Positions 24,906 through 33,173 of a DNA stretch of 64,000 bases are shown here, piece by piece (positions within the stretch are counted from its first letter, which is position 1; every line of letters begins with the position of its first letter). The position numbers and the translations under genes were made by a program. The DNA lies in contig NZ_CP134880.1 of NCBI RefSeq assembly GCF_032102965.1, positions 1,178,001-1,242,000 on the forward strand, read 5' to 3'. Under the pieces are notes generated by a model, which saw only the letters and a program-made list of their open reading frames with translations, did not search any database and had not been told where the DNA came from. This DNA comes from Demequina capsici. GTDB taxonomy: Bacteria > Actinomycetota > Actinomycetes > Actinomycetales > Demequinaceae.

Positions 24906-24934
24906 GTTGTAAACGCTTGCAGTGTAGTCCGCAA
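24906..24934 (-). promoter_or_regulatory. Promoter with LacI-type operator (GH13-lacI operon)
   Basis: The minus strand reads -35 TTGCGG (24929-24934), 17 bases, then -10 TACAAC (24906-24911). Overlapping the -10 and spacer, at 24908-24921, is TGTAAACGCTTGCA, a near-palindrome with the central CG typical of LacI/GalR sites. Repression by the LacI protein of the same operon is the simplest model. Confidence 0.65.
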
Positions 24935-25033
24935 ATCGGCGGCGACCGCGCAGGCCCCTGCGGGAATTCAGGGCGCGCGTCGCACGTTGTGATCGGCACC
25001 CGCGCCTTCAAGCGTCGTAGGAGGAGGATCCCG

Positions 25034-25756
25034 ATGAGTGTCGCACTGCGTTGCCCCAGTGGAGGCGCCGAGCATCGAGTCGAGTCCGTGGTGCGTCACG
25101 AGCGCCCGACCGCCGACGCCGTGGCGCAGGTCAGGGCGCGGGTGGTGGTCCCGATGAGGTTCGCCGACGGCTATGCGACGTCGGCGACCGTGATGACCTT
25201 CCATGGCCTCGCGGACGGTGCGGAGCACCTGCTGCTGGGGCTGGGCGACTGGGAGTCCGCGGTCGAGCGCGCGAGGTCCGGGGGTGCGGCGCCGCTGGTC
25301 CGTCCGCACAGCGAGTGCCTCACCGGTGACGTGCTCGGCTCGGAGCGGTGCGACTGCGGTCCCCAGCTGCGCGAGGCGGTCGAGCGCATCAGCGAGGCCG
25401 GCGGCTTCCTGCTCTATCTGAGACAGGAGGGCAGGGGCATCGGCCTGTATGCCAAGCTCGATGCGTACGCGCTGCAGGACTCGGGGCTCGACACGTACGA
25501 GGCGAACCGTGCCCTGGGCCGGGGCGACGACGAGCGCGACTACACCGCGGTGGCCCAGATGCTGGGAGCCGTGGGCGTGGATCGCATCCGGTTGCTGAGC
25601 AACAACCCTGACAAGGCGGACCAGCTCGAGCGGCTCGGCATCGGCGTCGACGAGCAGGTGCCGACGGGGGTCCACCTGACCGACGCCAACGCGCGGTACC
25701 TGCAGGCGAAGGTGCGGCACACGGGTCACCTGATCTCGCTTCCCGGCATCGGCTGA
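25034..25756 (+). CDS. ribA: GTP cyclohydrolase II
   Basis: First step of riboflavin synthesis: opens GTP to the pyrimidine intermediate. The 240-residue protein has the zinc ligands in RPHSECLTGDVLGSERCDCG, the RQEGRGIGLYAKLDAYALQD active-site Arg/Gln region, TYEANRALG and RIRLLSNNPDKADQL. It is the stand-alone form without a fused RibB domain. The ATG at 25034 follows a strong GGAGGAGGA. It sits alone between two sugar operons, away from other riboflavin genes. An FMN riboswitch is not visible upstream. Confidence 0.93.
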   Translation: MSVALRCPSGGAEHRVESVVRHERPTADAVAQVRARVVVPMRFADGYATSATVMTFHGLADGAEHLLLGLGDWESAVERARSGGAAPLVRPHSECLTGDVLGSERCDCGPQLREAVERISEAGGFLLYLRQEGRGIGLYAKLDAYALQDSGLDTYEANRALGRGDDERDYTAVAQMLGAVGVDRIRLLSNNPDKADQLERLGIGVDEQVPTGVHLTDANARYLQAKVRHTGHLISLPGIG

Positions 25757-25782
25757 GACGACTCGCCGTGCGCGTCGGTGCG

Positions 25783-25846
25783 GCGCGAGCCTGCGCCTGC
25801 CCACGGTGACGGCGCTCGAAGGCCCTCGGCGCAGGCGCCTCGCGCG
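25783..25846. terminator. Long imperfect hairpin after ribA
   Basis: GCGCGAGCCTGCGC at 25783-25796 pairs with GCGCAGG...CTCGCGC at 25830-25846 with a 3-base bulge, 26 bases after the ribA stop. A probable terminator without a T run. Confidence 0.5.
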
Positions 25847-25852
25847 ACAACG

Positions 25853-25892
25853 CCCCTCCGCGTCGCCCGCCGAGGCGGGGCGCGAAGGGGCG
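25853..25892. terminator. Second hairpin after ribA
   Basis: GCCCCT (25853-25858) and AGGGGC (25887-25892) close an imperfect stem rich in G and C. It may reinforce termination. Confidence 0.4.
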
Positions 25893-25952
25893 CCGAGGCT
25901 CTGGCACCGGCCCACGGAGCGAATCGGCGAAGGCGGTTCCAGCGGTTGCGGT

Positions 25953-25985
25953 GCAGGGACGGGGAACGGCTCCCCGGTGCCCTGC
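25953..25985. other. Compact hairpin upstream of the GH43 operon
   Basis: CGGGGA (25960-25965) pairs with TCCCCG (25971-25976) around a 5-base loop, and GCAGGG/CCCTGC extend the stem outward with a small internal loop. It lies about 100 bases before the operator. Terminator or processed RNA structure; undecided. Confidence 0.4.
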
Positions 25986-26054
25986 GATCGTCCTATCGGC
26001 AGCTGGCCGCGCTGGTGAAGGCGAATCGTCCACGAGGTAGGACCTTCGGCGTCC

Positions 26055-26068
26055 TGAGAACGTTTACA
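26055..26068 (+). promoter_or_regulatory. LacI-type operator before the GH43-symporter operon
   Basis: TGAGAACGTTTACA shares the half-site TGTAAACG (read on the other strand) and the central CG with the operator at 24908. An AATAAT -10-like hexamer at 26076-26081 lies just downstream, so the site would overlap the -35 region. Confidence 0.55.
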
Positions 26069-26177
26069 ACGATGCAATAATCGACTCAACAGGCGGCCCT
26101 CCCCTCACGGTTCGGACGCCCCACGCGGAGCCGCAGCGGTGCGCCTCCGCCTCGCGAAGTCAATCCGAGGAGAGTCG

Positions 26178-27194
26178 ATGCCGACCCCGATCCACAACCC
26201 GATCGTCCTGCAGCGCGCCGATCCGTGCGTGCTGCGCCATGCCGGCGAGTACTACCTCACCGGCTCGCACCCCGCCTACGACCGCATCGTCCTGCGTCGG
26301 GCGGCGACCCTCGACGGCCTGCAGGCCGCGGACGAGGTGACGGTCTGGCGCAGGCCCGACTCAGGCCCCCAGTCGCACCTGATCTGGGCGCCCGAGCTTC
26401 ATCGCGTGAACCAAGCCTGGTACCTCTACTACGCGGCCGCCCCCGACGAGGAGGTCACGTCGGACGACGGCGAGGCGGACCCCACCTTCAACCACCGCGT
26501 GTACTGCCTCGAGTGCAGGGACGAGGACCCTCTGACTGGAACGTGGGTGGACCGCGGGCAGGTCGACACCGGCTGGGAGTCCTTCGCGCTCGACGCCACG
26601 AGCGTCGTGCTGGACGGCGTTCAGCACCTCGTGTGGGCGCAACAGGATCTGGCGATCAAGGGCCACTCGAACATCTACATCGCGCGCATGCGGAATCCGT
26701 GGACGCTCGCGACCCCTGCGGTGCTCCTCACCAGGCCCGAGCATGACTGGGAGACCGTCACCTTCTGGGTCAATGAGGGCCCCTCCGTGCTCGTCAAGAA
26801 CGGCAAGGTCTCCCTCACCTACTCGGCATCAGGCACGGGCACCGAGTATGCGATGGGTCTGCTGACCGCCGACGCCGACGCGGACCTGCTCGACCCGGCC
26901 AGCTGGACCAAGTCGCCGGATCCGGTGCTCGCATCCGACGCGAGCGTCGGGATCTACGGCCCCGGCCACAACTCGTTCACCGAGACGCCCGAGGGTGAGA
27001 CCGTGCTGGTCTACCACGCACGCACCTACACTCGGCTCGACGGCGATCCGCTGTGGGAGCCCAACCGCCACGCGTGCGCGCAGGTGCTTCCGTTCGACGC
27101 TGACGGCCGGCCCGTGTGGGGGCGCCCGGCGGCCCTCACCCGACCCGTGCCCGCGACCGCTGCGCTGCTCTCACCCGAAGGGACGATGGTATGA
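26178..27194 (+). CDS. GH43 family glycoside hydrolase
   Basis: Five-bladed beta-propeller hydrolase, typically removing L-arabinofuranose or D-xylose from oligosaccharides. The 338-residue protein has the family's Asp in RADPCVL near residue 15, LIWAPELHRVNQAWYLYYAA, DATSVVLDG and the acid Glu in FWVNEGPSVL, then GIYGPGHNSF. IWAPELH is frequent in exo-alpha-L-arabinofuranosidases, so that activity is favoured over beta-xylosidase, tentatively. There is no signal peptide, so it acts inside the cell on imported sugars. CGAGGAGAG precedes the ATG. The symporter gene overlaps its stop by 4 bases. Confidence 0.85.
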   Translation: MPTPIHNPIVLQRADPCVLRHAGEYYLTGSHPAYDRIVLRRAATLDGLQAADEVTVWRRPDSGPQSHLIWAPELHRVNQAWYLYYAAAPDEEVTSDDGEADPTFNHRVYCLECRDEDPLTGTWVDRGQVDTGWESFALDATSVVLDGVQHLVWAQQDLAIKGHSNIYIARMRNPWTLATPAVLLTRPEHDWETVTFWVNEGPSVLVKNGKVSLTYSASGTGTEYAMGLLTADADADLLDPASWTKSPDPVLASDASVGIYGPGHNSFTETPEGETVLVYHARTYTRLDGDPLWEPNRHACAQVLPFDADGRPVWGRPAALTRPVPATAALLSPEGTMV

Positions 27195-28519
27195 GCTCCG
27201 AGAACACCGCCCTGGAGGCGACCCGCACCGAGCCGAGCGTGCTCGACTCCCTCAAGCGGAGCGTCGTATGGAACTACGGCGGCACCTTCTTCTTCTACTT
27301 CTTCGGCTGGCAGCTCGTCTTCACGTTCATGGGCCTCTGGCTGAAGGCCGAGGGCATGAACTCGACCAACATCGGGCTGGTCAGCACGGTGATGGCGCTC
27401 GTCGCGATGGGCCTGCAGCCGATCTACGGCTACACCCAGGACCGCCTGGGCTTCCGCAAGCCGCTGTACTCCTTCGTGGTCGTGTGCGCTGCGCTCATGG
27501 GGCCGTTCTTCCAGTTCGTCTTCAAGCCGCTCATCGGGGTCGACGAGACCCTGGCGGCGGTCGTGGGAGGCGTCTACCTCAGCCTGGTGCTGATGTCAGG
27601 CGTGTCCGTGGTGGAGGCGTTCAACGAGCGGGCGAGCCGTGCGAACGGATTCGAGTACGGTCATGCGCGCCTGTTCGGGTCGCTCGGCGGTGCGACCGCC
27701 TCGCTCGTCGGCGGCGTCATCTACGCCGGCAATCCCGACAACGTGTGGTGGGCCGCGTCGCTCGCAGCGCTCGTGCTCGGCGTGCTCCTGTTCCTGGCCA
27801 AGGTCCCGCACCAGGCGCCGGAGGGGCATCGCTCCGAAGCCGACGCGTCCGCGCACAAGGTGAGCAAGGCCACGGTCCTCAGGCTCCTCAAGGACCGCAG
27901 CTTCCTCGGCTTCGTCGTGCTCATGTTCGGCACCGCCGCGCTCTACGACGTGTTCGACCAGCAGTACGCGATCTACTTCTCCGAGCATGTGCTGCACGGC
28001 GACCCTGAGACGCTGTTCAGCCGCGTGGTCTTCATCCAGATCCTGTGCGAGGCCGTCGTGATGGTCTTCACGCCGTGGATCGTGAATCGGATCGGCGCGA
28101 AGCGGGGCCTGCAGATCTTCGCGGGCATCCTGGTCCTGCGCGTGCTCGGCTCCGCCTTCGTGACCACCACGGAGGCGCTGATCGCCTGGCGCCTGCTCGC
28201 GGCGATCGAGATGCCCTTCATGCTCGTGTCCGTCATGAAGTACATCACCCGCATGTTCGACGTGAAGATCTCTGCCACCGCGTACACGCTCGGGTTCGGC
28301 TTCGCGAAGGCGCTCGGCGTGGCCGTGTTCTCGCTCACCTTCGGATACGCGTACGACACGATCGGATTCTCGAGCGCCTACGTGGTCATGGCGATCTCGA
28401 TCGCTCTCATCACAGGGGTCGCGAGCCTGCTCATGGGCGACGACAAGGGTCGCGAGGCTCCCACTGGAGAGCTCGCCGATGGAGCGGACGATGAGGAGGC
28501 CGCGCCCGTAGGCGTGTAG
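27191..28519 (+). CDS. Oligosaccharide:H+ symporter (MFS, LacY-like)
   Basis: Imports a disaccharide or short oligosaccharide with protons. The 442-residue protein has twelve predicted membrane helices and the oligosaccharide:H+ symporter look: WNYGGTFFFYFFGWQLVFTFMG in helix 1, LQPIYGYTQDRLGFRK in the loop between helices 2 and 3, RANGFEYGHARLFGSLGG in the middle, and KYITRMFDVKISATAY late. The start overlaps the GH43 stop (ATGA), so the cytoplasmic hydrolase and the importer are made together. The substrate is therefore probably what GH43 cleaves. The acidic C-terminal tail is unremarkable. Confidence 0.88.
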   Translation: MSSENTALEATRTEPSVLDSLKRSVVWNYGGTFFFYFFGWQLVFTFMGLWLKAEGMNSTNIGLVSTVMALVAMGLQPIYGYTQDRLGFRKPLYSFVVVCAALMGPFFQFVFKPLIGVDETLAAVVGGVYLSLVLMSGVSVVEAFNERASRANGFEYGHARLFGSLGGATASLVGGVIYAGNPDNVWWAASLAALVLGVLLFLAKVPHQAPEGHRSEADASAHKVSKATVLRLLKDRSFLGFVVLMFGTAALYDVFDQQYAIYFSEHVLHGDPETLFSRVVFIQILCEAVVMVFTPWIVNRIGAKRGLQIFAGILVLRVLGSAFVTTTEALIAWRLLAAIEMPFMLVSVMKYITRMFDVKISATAYTLGFGFAKALGVAVFSLTFGYAYDTIGFSSAYVVMAISIALITGVASLLMGDDKGREAPTGELADGADDEEAAPVGV

Positions 28520-28526
28520 GACAGGT

Positions 28527-28545
28527 GCCGCCAACCGCTGGCGGC
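28527..28545. terminator. Hairpin between convergent symporter and lacI genes
   Basis: GCCGCCA (28527-28533) and TGGCGGC (28539-28545) form a perfect 7-bp stem with a 5-base loop, 7 bases after the symporter stop. Confidence 0.6.
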
Positions 28546-28554
28546 GGGCGCAGG

Positions 28555-29625
28555 TCAGGCGCGGCGCGAGGCGTTGGCTCGCGGTGCGGCGACCGAGTCT
28601 CGGTCGATGATCTCCGCAGGGACGAAGATCGTCCCTGCGGAGCCGTCCGGATTCGTGATCGCGTCCAGGATCGCTCGAGTCGACTCCTCGACGATCCGTT
28701 CCAGCGGCTGTCGCACGGTCGTCAGCGCGGGGACCGTGTAACTCGCGATGTCGATGTCGTCGAATCCCACGACCGACATGTCCTGGGGCACTCGGATGCC
28801 CCGCTCGGCGAGCGCACGGTACAGCCCGACCGCGACCGCGTCGCAGACCGCCATCACCGCGGTCGCCTCCAGGCCGCCGTCCAGCGCCGCGAGCATCGAC
28901 TCGTAGCCGTTGTCCATCGTGTAGAGGTGATCCGGCAGGGCCGAGTCCACGACGGTCGCCTTGGTGGGCTCAGGCCACTCGATCATCGCGTCCCTGAAGC
29001 CCTCGATGCGCAGCGCCCACACCTGCTCGACGTCGCCTGGGCCTCCGGCGGCCACGTACGCGATCTCGCGGTGGCCCTGCTCGAGGAGATGCTGGGTCAT
29101 CGCGCGCGACGCGCCGCGGTCGTCGACGGAGACGGAGGAATGCACCATCCGCGTCCCGGAGAAGTCGGTGGTGGTGCAGAACACCAGAGGGGTGCCCATC
29201 TCTGCGAGCCGCTGACCTGCCATGGCACCCTTGGCCCGGTCCCCGTATCGGCCCAGGAAGACGACGCCGCTGATCTTCCTGTCCCGGACGATGCGGGCGA
29301 GAGTCTCCGGGTCCGCCTCGTCGTCAGGGATGAACGTCAGCATCATCGAGAACTCGGTGCCCTTGATCCTCTCCTCGAACATCTGGATCATCGGCAGGAA
29401 GATCGGGCTGAGCTCGCCTTGCACGAGCACGGCGATCACGTTGGTGGAGTGGGCCTTCAGGCTGCGGGCGCTCGCGTTCGGCACGTAGTTGTACTTCGCG
29501 GCCATCTCGAGGACCCTGCGGCGGGTCTCCTCGCTCACGTCGGGGCTGCCGTTCATCGCGCGGGAGACGGTGCTGACGGCGACACCGCACAGTGCCGCGA
29601 TCTCCTTGATGGTGGTGTTCGCCAT
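28555..29625 (-). CDS. LacI family repressor linked to the maltose-type importer
   Basis: A 356-residue repressor with the helix-turn-helix TTIKEIAALCGVAVSTVSRAMNG, hinge SARSLKAHSTNVIAVLVQG, and an effector domain with HLLEQGHREIAYVAAGG and SVVGFDDIDIASYTVPALTT. It lies downstream of the two permease genes on the same strand, 146 bases after the second, with a hairpin between, so it can be transcribed with them or from its own promoter. AAGGAGAC precedes the ATG. The CGGAA-N4-TTCCG repeats at 32977 and 33859 are its likely operators. Effector unknown; a maltose- or kojibiose-type sugar is plausible from the neighbouring phosphorylase. Confidence 0.9.
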   Translation of the reverse strand: MANTTIKEIAALCGVAVSTVSRAMNGSPDVSEETRRRVLEMAAKYNYVPNASARSLKAHSTNVIAVLVQGELSPIFLPMIQMFEERIKGTEFSMMLTFIPDDEADPETLARIVRDRKISGVVFLGRYGDRAKGAMAGQRLAEMGTPLVFCTTTDFSGTRMVHSSVSVDDRGASRAMTQHLLEQGHREIAYVAAGGPGDVEQVWALRIEGFRDAMIEWPEPTKATVVDSALPDHLYTMDNGYESMLAALDGGLEATAVMAVCDAVAVGLYRALAERGIRVPQDMSVVGFDDIDIASYTVPALTTVRQPLERIVEESTRAILDAITNPDGSAGTIFVPAEIIDRDSVAAPRANASRRA

Positions 29626-29719
29626 GTCTCCTTGATCCCTGCCTCCGGCGCGGAGGGTCGGTGCGGGGCACAGGCGCTCCCGATCCGTGTGCGCCTCCCT
29701 ACTCTAGCGGGACGGCTCT

Positions 29720-29760
29720 GCCCGGCTCCCGAGGCGCAGAGCGGCGCCAGGGAGCCGGGC
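29720..29760 (-). terminator. Hairpin between the permease operon and lacI
   Basis: GCCCGGCTCCC (29720-29730) and GGGAGCCGGGC (29750-29760) form a perfect 11-bp stem with a 19-base loop, just after the second permease stop in the direction of transcription. Confidence 0.65.
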
Positions 29761-29771
29761 GGAGGGTCCGC

Positions 29772-30605
29772 TCAGCCCTTGACCGCTCCAGCGACCACGC
29801 CCTTGATGATGTGGCGCTGCGAGAAGAGGTAGAAGGCGATGACAGGGACGATGGCGAGCACGAGGACGGCCATCATCGCGCCCATGTCCACCGTGCCGTA
29901 TCCGCCCTTGAGGTACTGGATCGCGATCGACAGCGTCTTGTACTTGCGGATGTCGAGCACCAGGTAGGGGAGCAGGTAGTCGTTCCAGATCCACATCACC
30001 TCGAGGATCGCCACCGTGATGATGCTGGGTCGCATGATCGGCATGATGACCCTGAAGAAGATCTGTACCGGGCCTGCGCCGTCGATCGTGGCCGCCTCCT
30101 CGATCTCGAACGGGATCGCCTTGACGAAGCCGGTGAAGATGAAGACCGCGAGTCCCGCGCCGAAGCCGAGGTAGATGATCCAGATGCCGAACGGGTTGCC
30201 CAGGTGCAGCATGTTCGCGACCTTGGACAGGGTGAACATCACCATCTGGAACGGGACGATCATGTTGAACAGGAACAGCAGGTAGAGCGTCCGCGCGGTG
30301 CGGTTGTCCACGCGCACGATCCACCAGGCGGTCATGGACGTGCACAGCAGGATCATCAGGGTGGATCCCACCGTGATGACGACGGTCCAGCCGAACGAGG
30401 CGAAGAAGTCCGTCTGCTCGATGCCGCGGACGTAGTTGTCCATGCCCGCCCACGTCTCCGAGTTGGGCAGCGCGAACGGCTCGGAGCTGATGAAGACCTT
30501 GTTCTTGAACGAGTTGATCAGCACCAGCACGATCGGATAGATGTACGCCAGCGACAGCAGGCTGAAGACGACGGTCCACAGCCGAGGATGCCTGACCGTG
30601 GTCAT
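29772..30605 (-). CDS. Sugar ABC transporter permease (MalG-like, CUT1)
   Basis: Second membrane subunit of a CUT1 importer, 277 residues, six predicted helices. The cytoplasmic EAA loop that contacts the ATPase is visible as EEAATIDGAGPVQIFFRVIMP. Its start overlaps the stop of the first permease (ATGA). As in many actinobacteria no ATPase gene is in the operon, so a shared MsiK-type ATPase elsewhere is expected. It works with the permease at 30602 and the binding protein at 31552. Confidence 0.93.
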   Translation of the reverse strand: MTTVRHPRLWTVVFSLLSLAYIYPIVLVLINSFKNKVFISSEPFALPNSETWAGMDNYVRGIEQTDFFASFGWTVVITVGSTLMILLCTSMTAWWIVRVDNRTARTLYLLFLFNMIVPFQMVMFTLSKVANMLHLGNPFGIWIIYLGFGAGLAVFIFTGFVKAIPFEIEEAATIDGAGPVQIFFRVIMPIMRPSIITVAILEVMWIWNDYLLPYLVLDIRKYKTLSIAIQYLKGGYGTVDMGAMMAVLVLAIVPVIAFYLFSQRHIIKGVVAGAVKG

Positions 30606-31444
30606 GCCTTCACCTCCTTGGCGGTCGTGAGACGGTTCTGGATGATCGCGATCGCCGCGACGATCACGAAGAACACCACGGCCTTGGCCTGTCCCACGCC
30701 CTCGAATCCTGGGCGCCCGTAGAACGTGTTGTAGATGTTGAGCGCCAGCAGCTCGGACAGCCGCGACGGTGCGCCGTTGGTCAGCGCCAGGTTCTGATCG
30801 AACATCTTGAAGCCGTTGGTGACGGTGAGGAACGTGCAGACGGTGATCGACGGCATGAGCAGCGGGAGCATCACGCGGCGCACGATCTGGCGGTTGTTCG
30901 CTCCGTCGACGCGTGCGGCCTCGATCACCTCGTCGGAGATGCCCTGGATGCCGGCCACGTAGATCACCATGAGATAGCCGATCTGCTGCCAGGACAGCAG
31001 CACCACCATGCCCCAGAAGCCGTACCACTCGGAGAACGAGATCGAGCGCTCCCACCAGGCGAGCACCCCGTTGAGCAGCAGCAGCCACACGTAGCCGAGG
31101 ATGATCCCTCCGATGAGGTTCGGCATGAAGAAGACGCCGCGGAACAGGTTCCGGCCCTTGATCGCCTTGGTCAGCATGTATGCCACGGCGAAGGCGGCGA
31201 CGTTGATGATCACGGTGGTGACGATGGTGAAGGCCACCGTGTACCAGAGCGAATGGACGAACACCTCGTCGCCCAGGATCTTGGAGTAGTTCTCGAGTCC
31301 GACCCAGGTCGAGTCGGTGACGGTCGTGAACTTGGTGAACGACAGGTAGATGCCCAGCGCGAACGGGACGATGAACCCGACGAGGAACGCGAGGAACGTG
31401 GGGCCGGCGAAGAGCCAGCCCCAGCGGCGCAGCGTTCGGATCAT
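30602..31444 (-). CDS. Sugar ABC transporter permease (MalF-like, CUT1)
   Basis: First membrane subunit of the importer, 280 residues with six predicted helices, starting WGWLFAGPTFLAFLVGF. The EAA loop reads EAARVDGANNRQIVRRVMLP. GAGGAGAG precedes the ATG at 31444. The gene follows the binding-protein gene after 107 bases that hold two hairpins, which would lower permease expression relative to the abundant binding protein. Confidence 0.93.
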   Translation of the reverse strand: MIRTLRRWGWLFAGPTFLAFLVGFIVPFALGIYLSFTKFTTVTDSTWVGLENYSKILGDEVFVHSLWYTVAFTIVTTVIINVAAFAVAYMLTKAIKGRNLFRGVFFMPNLIGGIILGYVWLLLLNGVLAWWERSISFSEWYGFWGMVVLLSWQQIGYLMVIYVAGIQGISDEVIEAARVDGANNRQIVRRVMLPLLMPSITVCTFLTVTNGFKMFDQNLALTNGAPSRLSELLALNIYNTFYGRPGFEGVGQAKAVVFFVIVAAIAIIQNRLTTAKEVKA

Positions 31445-31472
31445 GTGTCTCTCCTCATCTCGGAAGGGGTGA

Positions 31473-31503
31473 GGCGGGGAGGCGCGTGGAGCACCTCCCC
31501 GCC
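31473..31503 (-). other. Intercistronic hairpin 1 between binding protein and permease
   Basis: GGCGGGGAGG (31473-31482) and CCTCCCCGCC (31494-31503) form a perfect 10-bp stem with an 11-base loop. In this position it may attenuate transcription or protect the upstream mRNA. Confidence 0.6.
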
Positions 31504-31512
31504 GTGACGGTC

Positions 31513-31545
31513 GGGGTCGGTGGCCGGATTCCGACCGCTGACCCC
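31513..31545 (-). other. Intercistronic hairpin 2
   Basis: GGGGTC (31513-31518) pairs with GACCCC (31540-31545), with a further CGGT/ACCG pairing inside. It directly follows the stop codon of the binding-protein gene. Confidence 0.45.
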
Positions 31546-31551
31546 GCGTCG

Positions 31552-32910
31552 TCAGCCGTTCGCGAGCGTGTACTCGGAGGCCCAGCCGTCGACGAAGGCC
31601 GTCTCGACGGCGCTCCAGTCGCCGGTGCCCTGGGCGTAGGCGAGCAGCGCGTTGCCGACGCCGTTCTTCCACTCCTCGGAGGGCATGACGGTGAAGTTCC
31701 ACGACACGGGCGTCTTGCCGGAGGCGAGAGACTCGTTGGCCGCGATCGTCAGCGGGTTCGTGGACTGGTAGTCGCCGAACGTGTCGAACGGGGTCGTGAA
31801 GCCCATGTCGTCCGCGATCGCGGAGCGACCGGCGTCCGAGGTGATGACCCACTCGAGGAAGTCGGCGGTGGCCTGCTGGTCCGCCTCGGAGGCCTGGCTG
31901 TTGATCACCCAGTAGTTCTCGGATCCGGTGGTGAGGCCCTGGTTCTCCTCGCCGTCGACGCCGATGTAGATGGGGAGCATGCCCATGTCGTCGTCGGCCA
32001 CGCTCTGGCCGGAGATGTCGCCGTACGCCCACGTGCCGTTCTGGTAGAAGACGGCCTTGGCCAGGGCGAACTCCGAGTTCGCGTCGTCGATCGTCTTGCC
32101 GGACAGCAGCGTCGGCGCGGTGGTCGAGTCGGTGATGTACAGGTCGAAGATCTGCTTGTAGTTCGGCAGGTACTCGCCGGTGATGGTCGCGGGCTGGCCG
32201 GTGACGCCGTCCGCCTTGAACTCGTAGTAGAGCGGGAGGTTGGCCAGGTGGGTCTTGAAGCGCCAGTCGGATGAGGAGTCGAACCCGGCCGAGGTGAAGG
32301 CGCCGTCGACGCCGAGTGCGTCCTTGTTCGCCTGGATCTCGTCTGCGACCGTCTTGAGCGCCGCGAAGTTGTCGAGGTCGTCGATGGACTTCACGGTGGA
32401 CCAGTCGGCGGCGAAGTACTCGTCGAGCAGCGCCTTGTTGTAGATGATCCCGTAGGTCTCGATCACGTAGGGGATGCCGAGCACCTGGCTGCCGTCGTCG
32501 CTGGTGAGGGCCATCGACTGGTCGACGAGGTGCGAGTAGGCGGCGGTGCCGGACAGGTCGGCCGCGTAGTCCTTCCACGTCGCGAGGCCGACGGGACCGT
32601 TCACCTGGAACAGGGTCGGCGCGTCGGACTTGCCCATCTCGGACTTGAGCGTGGTCTCGTACGTGCCTGACGCCGCGGTCTCGACGGTCACGGGCACGCC
32701 GGTCTCCGAGGTGTACTCCTTGGCGAGCGCGGTCCACTGGTCGGCGACCTCGGGCTTGAAGTTCAGGTAGTAGACCGAGCCGTCGGCGGCCGCGCCGGAC
32801 GAGCCATCGGTGCTGTTGTCCGAGGACGAGCATGCCGCCAGGCTGCCGATCGCCAGGGCGGTGACAGCTGCGATGCCGCCGGTCCTGGCGAGTGACTTGA
32901 GGTTCTTCAT
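31552..32910 (-). CDS. Sugar-binding lipoprotein of the CUT1 importer
   Basis: Extracellular solute-binding protein of 452 residues anchored as a lipoprotein: a basic start (MKNLKSLAR), a hydrophobic stretch and the lipobox LAAC with Cys33 or nearby, then a Ser/Asp-rich linker. The mature part has the SBP family 1 pattern, including YEFKADGVTG, LPNYKQIFDLYI, FYQNGTWAYGDI and ENYWVINSQAS. Substrate class is maltose or other oligosaccharides by family; the neighbouring maltose phosphorylase suggests an alpha-glucoside. AAGGG and GGAGG lie upstream of the ATG. The operator at 32977-32990 is in its 5' region. Confidence 0.92.
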   Translation of the reverse strand: MKNLKSLARTGGIAAVTALAIGSLAACSSSDNSTDGSSGAAADGSVYYLNFKPEVADQWTALAKEYTSETGVPVTVETAASGTYETTLKSEMGKSDAPTLFQVNGPVGLATWKDYAADLSGTAAYSHLVDQSMALTSDDGSQVLGIPYVIETYGIIYNKALLDEYFAADWSTVKSIDDLDNFAALKTVADEIQANKDALGVDGAFTSAGFDSSSDWRFKTHLANLPLYYEFKADGVTGQPATITGEYLPNYKQIFDLYITDSTTAPTLLSGKTIDDANSEFALAKAVFYQNGTWAYGDISGQSVADDDMGMLPIYIGVDGEENQGLTTGSENYWVINSQASEADQQATADFLEWVITSDAGRSAIADDMGFTTPFDTFGDYQSTNPLTIAANESLASGKTPVSWNFTVMPSEEWKNGVGNALLAYAQGTGDWSAVETAFVDGWASEYTLANG

Positions 32911-32976
32911 GATCCCTTGTTCCTCCATTGGCTAGGGCTCCGGATCGCGGGCATCGTTGCCTGCGAGCATCCAGCC

Positions 32977-32990
32977 CGGAAACGATTCCG
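32977..32990 (-). promoter_or_regulatory. Operator CGGAA-N4-TTCCG before the importer operon
   Basis: CGGAAACGATTCCG has perfect 5-base arms and a central CG, as in LacI-family sites. It lies 67 bases before the binding-protein start. The same arms recur at 33859-33872. A TAACAT -10-like hexamer at 33005-33010 (minus strand) would place the site just after the transcription start. Confidence 0.6.
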
Positions 32991-33173
32991 TTCGGATGAG
33001 CGACATGTTACTCACGTCAGGGTGCGCGCTGGCAAGTGCACATGCCGTGGATCAGGTCGGGAGGTGAGGCGGTTCCGTGCAGGTCGAGGCGACGCCGGAG
33101 CTGGAGTGCCTGCTAAGGGGCCGTAAGGGCTGTCGATCGGCATACGCGCCACGAGTGCGGCGTGGCCGAATCG

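Larger units (their letters stand above)
25757..26177. other. 421-base stretch without a gene; hairpins and an operator
   Basis: Open frames here translate to Arg/Ala-rich sequence and are not supported. The stretch contains three successive hairpins (25783-25846, 25853-25892, 25953-25985), then the operator at 26055-26068 and an AT-richer promoter region before the GH43 gene. I see no tRNA or recognised small RNA. Confidence 0.7.

Noticed and set aside
24838..24934. Longer GH13 start codons (TTG 24934, GTG 24838)
   Set aside because: The TTG start would put the operator and -10 inside the coding region; neither has a ribosome site as good as that of 24817.
24950..25033. FMN riboswitch before ribA
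   Set aside because: The short leader lacks the conserved RFN-element stems and sequence.
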